Source: CAYRTV01 sp046483285 (GTDB lineage Bacteria > Acidobacteriota > Aminicenantia > Aminicenantales > Aminicenantaceae). From it: a stretch of 14,411 nucleotides of DNA. The notes under the pieces are model-generated. The model was not told where the DNA came from. It did no database searches and worked only from the letters and a program-made list of their open reading frames with translations. Made by a program: the position numbers and the translations under genes. Positions 13,214-14,411 of the stretch are shown piece by piece. The DNA is taken from positions 1 to 14,411 of the forward strand of contig JAWODN010000075.1 of the NCBI GenBank assembly GCA_046483285.1, given 5' to 3'. How positions within the stretch are numbered: position 1 is the first letter of the stretch; each line of letters opens with the position of its first letter.

Positions 13214-14162
13214 CAGTTAAAACATCAAAAAGAACGGTGATGCCGTCTTCCCCGTCAAGACGTTTCATTTCCTTGATATTGTTCTCCCATTCTTGCTGGG
13301 TCCGGCAAGTCATATGCAGGGTTAAGCCTTCTTCCTCAAAATTTTTGGAGGTCAAAATGCTCATGTTTCCAGGAAGCCCCATTTTTTTTAACGCAGCTGA
13401 GAACCGCCGCCGGCGAGAACTGAGGGCCGGATAACGGCTTTCCCGGATAACCCGGCGGGTTTTTTCGCTTTTCTGAAGAGGGGAAAGTTTTTCTGATCTC
13501 ATTATTCTTTGAATTCCCAAGGAATCAAAAATCTTCTGAAGGCCGCCGCCGTCCCGGCCTATCATGTCCCAAATATTTTCCATGACTTCCACCTGGCTGT
13601 TTTTGCTTAGCCCCGATAACAAAGGAAGCAAACGTTTTCTTTCCTCCGGCCTGAATGCGGCGATTTTTTGCAGAACCGGAAAAGCGAAGTTTTTTTTAAA
13701 AGCGGTTTTCTTTATCTCATCATCAAATGAGCTGATCGCCGTGCAAGCCTCCTCCGTCTGAGGCCGGGGAGGGAGGGCCAGCAGTGTCAAATACGTTTTC
13801 CTTATCTCCTCTTCATCCGCCCCGAATCCTTTGAACTTGGCGATGATTTCCGCCTTTTCGACGGCGGTGTATTCGCGGATGGAAAGATTTTCATACACCG
13901 GGATCTCAAAAGCCCTGCGGTCGTTTTCTTCATTTGAGAAGAAGACGGGAATCCTTTCCAAGCTCAGTTTCCGGGCGGCTGCGATTCTCTTCCAGCCGGA
14001 CAGGATGACGTTCTTGTCATCCCTTCTGGCAAGAACAGGAGGATTCAGCAGCCCGGCTTGTTTCACTGAAAGCAGCAGGGTCTCCAGCCGGATCTCCGGG
14101 GCGATTTTAAATCTTTCGTCGGAGATGCTGATTTCTTTTAATGGTATGGTGGTGAATTTCAT
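13200..14162 (-). CDS. ParB N-terminal-domain protein coupled to the SPL-like gene
   Basis: From the preferred ATG (14162) the protein has 320 residues; an in-frame TTG at 14177 would add five. The N-terminal ~95 residues have the ParB/Srx fold pattern: IPLKEISISDERF, then LLLSVKQAGLLNPPVL, VILSGWKRIAAARKLSLERIPVF (the GxRRxxAA-like motif, here GWKRIAAAR) and ENLSIREYTAVEKAEII. The middle part is helical, like the helix-turn-helix region of ParB. The C-terminal 70 residues (RRRRFSAALKKMGLPGN onward) match nothing I know. No ParA partner is present. The typical chromosomal ParB motif GERRxRA is altered, so this is probably a regulatory or DNA-binding ParB relative rather than the segregation protein. 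It is coupled by a 14-bp overlap to the SPL-like gene downstream. Confidence 0.75.
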   Translation of the reverse strand: MKFTTIPLKEISISDERFKIAPEIRLETLLLSVKQAGLLNPPVLARRDDKNVILSGWKRIAAARKLSLERIPVFFSNEENDRRAFEIPVYENLSIREYTAVEKAEIIAKFKGFGADEEEIRKTYLTLLALPPRPQTEEACTAISSFDDEIKKTAFKKNFAFPVLQKIAAFRPEERKRLLPLLSGLSKNSQVEVMENIWDMIGRDGGGLQKIFDSLGIQRIMRSEKLSPLQKSEKTRRVIRESRYPALSSRRRRFSAALKKMGLPGNMSILTSKNFEEEGLTLHMTCRTQQEWENNIKEMKRLDGEDGITVLFDVLTDDEK

Positions 14163-14185
14163 TTTTTTATTCTTCAACTTGACCT

Positions 14186-14214
14186 ATTATTTCGAAAATA
14201 ACAAAAATAGTCCA
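14186..14214 (-). promoter_or_regulatory. Candidate promoter of the ParB-like/SPL-like operon
   Basis: On the minus strand TGGACT (14214-14209) and AATAAT (14191-14186) are 17 nt apart. A near-palindrome TTATTTCGAAAATAA (14187-14201) covers the -10 region and could be an operator. The match is modest. Confidence 0.35.
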
Positions 14215-14221
14215 TTTCGTC

Positions 14222-14411
14222 TAGTGTCATGTCAAGCATCAACTGTCGGGTAAAGCCGTGATAATTTGATGCGAGCGTCCTTCGTTGTGAATTGCCAGTT
14301 CACTTTGGAGTCTTTATTGTTTCTATAATTCTGCCAAGCCAGGACTTCTGATCGGACCTTTTCCATGTTATCGATTCTTCGATTGAAGCACTGCCTGGTG
14401 AGCACATTCAG
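14222..14411 (-). mobile_element. IS630-type insertion sequence, one end
   Basis: The transposase frame ends about 10 nt before a TA dinucleotide at 14222-14223. IS630 elements insert at TA, so the element end is inferred to be GTGTCATGTCAAGC reading rightward from 14224. The other terminal repeat is outside the window, so this border is not proven. The insertion lies just upstream of the ParB-like gene and could affect its promoter. Confidence 0.5.
14232..14411 (-). CDS. IS630-family transposase, C-terminal part (cut by window edge)
   Basis: The minus strand is open from the right edge to the TGA at 14234-14232, 59 residues. It contains LTRQCFNRRIDNMEKVRSEV, then WQNYRNN and VNWQFTTKDARIKLSRLYP, the characteristic end of IS630 (Tc1/mariner-like) transposases. 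That end follows the last catalytic acidic residue. The DDE catalytic residues lie outside the window, so intactness is unknown. Confidence 0.85.
   Translation of the reverse strand: MNVLTRQCFNRRIDNMEKVRSEVLAWQNYRNNKDSKVNWQFTTKDARIKLSRLYPTVDA

Noticed and set aside
13200..14177. Chromosome-segregation ParB
   Set aside because: There is no parA neighbour, no parS-like TGTTTCACGTGAAACA site was seen, the GERR motif is altered, and the C-terminal domain is different.

Overview
The window is a mostly core-genome stretch from a diderm (Gram-negative type) bacterium. The evidence is a TonB/ExbB/ExbD energy-transduction operon next to the Sec accessory genes yajC-secD-secF. Most of it is moderately GC-rich; the first ~265 bases are clearly AT-rich. 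Gene content and protein style (short TonB with a proline tract, repeat-laden intergenic DNA, a SPL-like radical SAM protein) would fit an uncultured lineage such as Acidobacteriota or Aminicenantota. That placement is inference only: there is no rRNA or other marker to fix it.

Layout. Bases 1-300 are AT-rich accessory DNA: the 5' end of a cytosine-DNA-methyltransferase-like gene leaving the left edge, and a short remnant that looks like a UbiA-type prenyltransferase, cut off at a 15-A tract. A minus-strand S-adenosylmethionine hydrolase (DUF62 family) gene follows, with its own terminator and a promoter placed almost on the start codon. Bases 1199-1836 hold no gene but contain two identical 129-bp repeats and a 32-bp tandem repeat. 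A five-helix membrane protein with a periplasmic alkaline-phosphatase-fold domain comes next; it has lost several metal ligands. It runs directly into an array of GCGTTNNTY nonamers that is open in one frame.

lepB (minus) and ychF (plus) diverge from back-to-back promoters. ychF is followed by tgt, yajC, secD and secF, a tightly packed series running with overlaps or short gaps: tRNA queuosine insertion, then the YajC-SecDF complex that assists Sec protein export. A new promoter precedes tonB-exbB-exbD, which would couple the proton-motive force to outer-membrane transport. A strong terminator for that operon lies inside the 3' coding end of the next, converging gene.

The last 2 kb is a two-gene minus-strand operon: a ParB-domain protein translationally coupled to a spore-photoproduct-lyase-like radical SAM protein. 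The SPL-like protein lacks the cysteine expected of a true photoproduct lyase. The right edge cuts an IS630-family transposase.

Points most worth a second look are the ParB/SPL-like pair, the apparently dead phosphatase-fold membrane protein with its coupled repeat ORF, the altered active-site residues in the SAM hydrolase and Tgt, and promoters that predict leaderless mRNAs.
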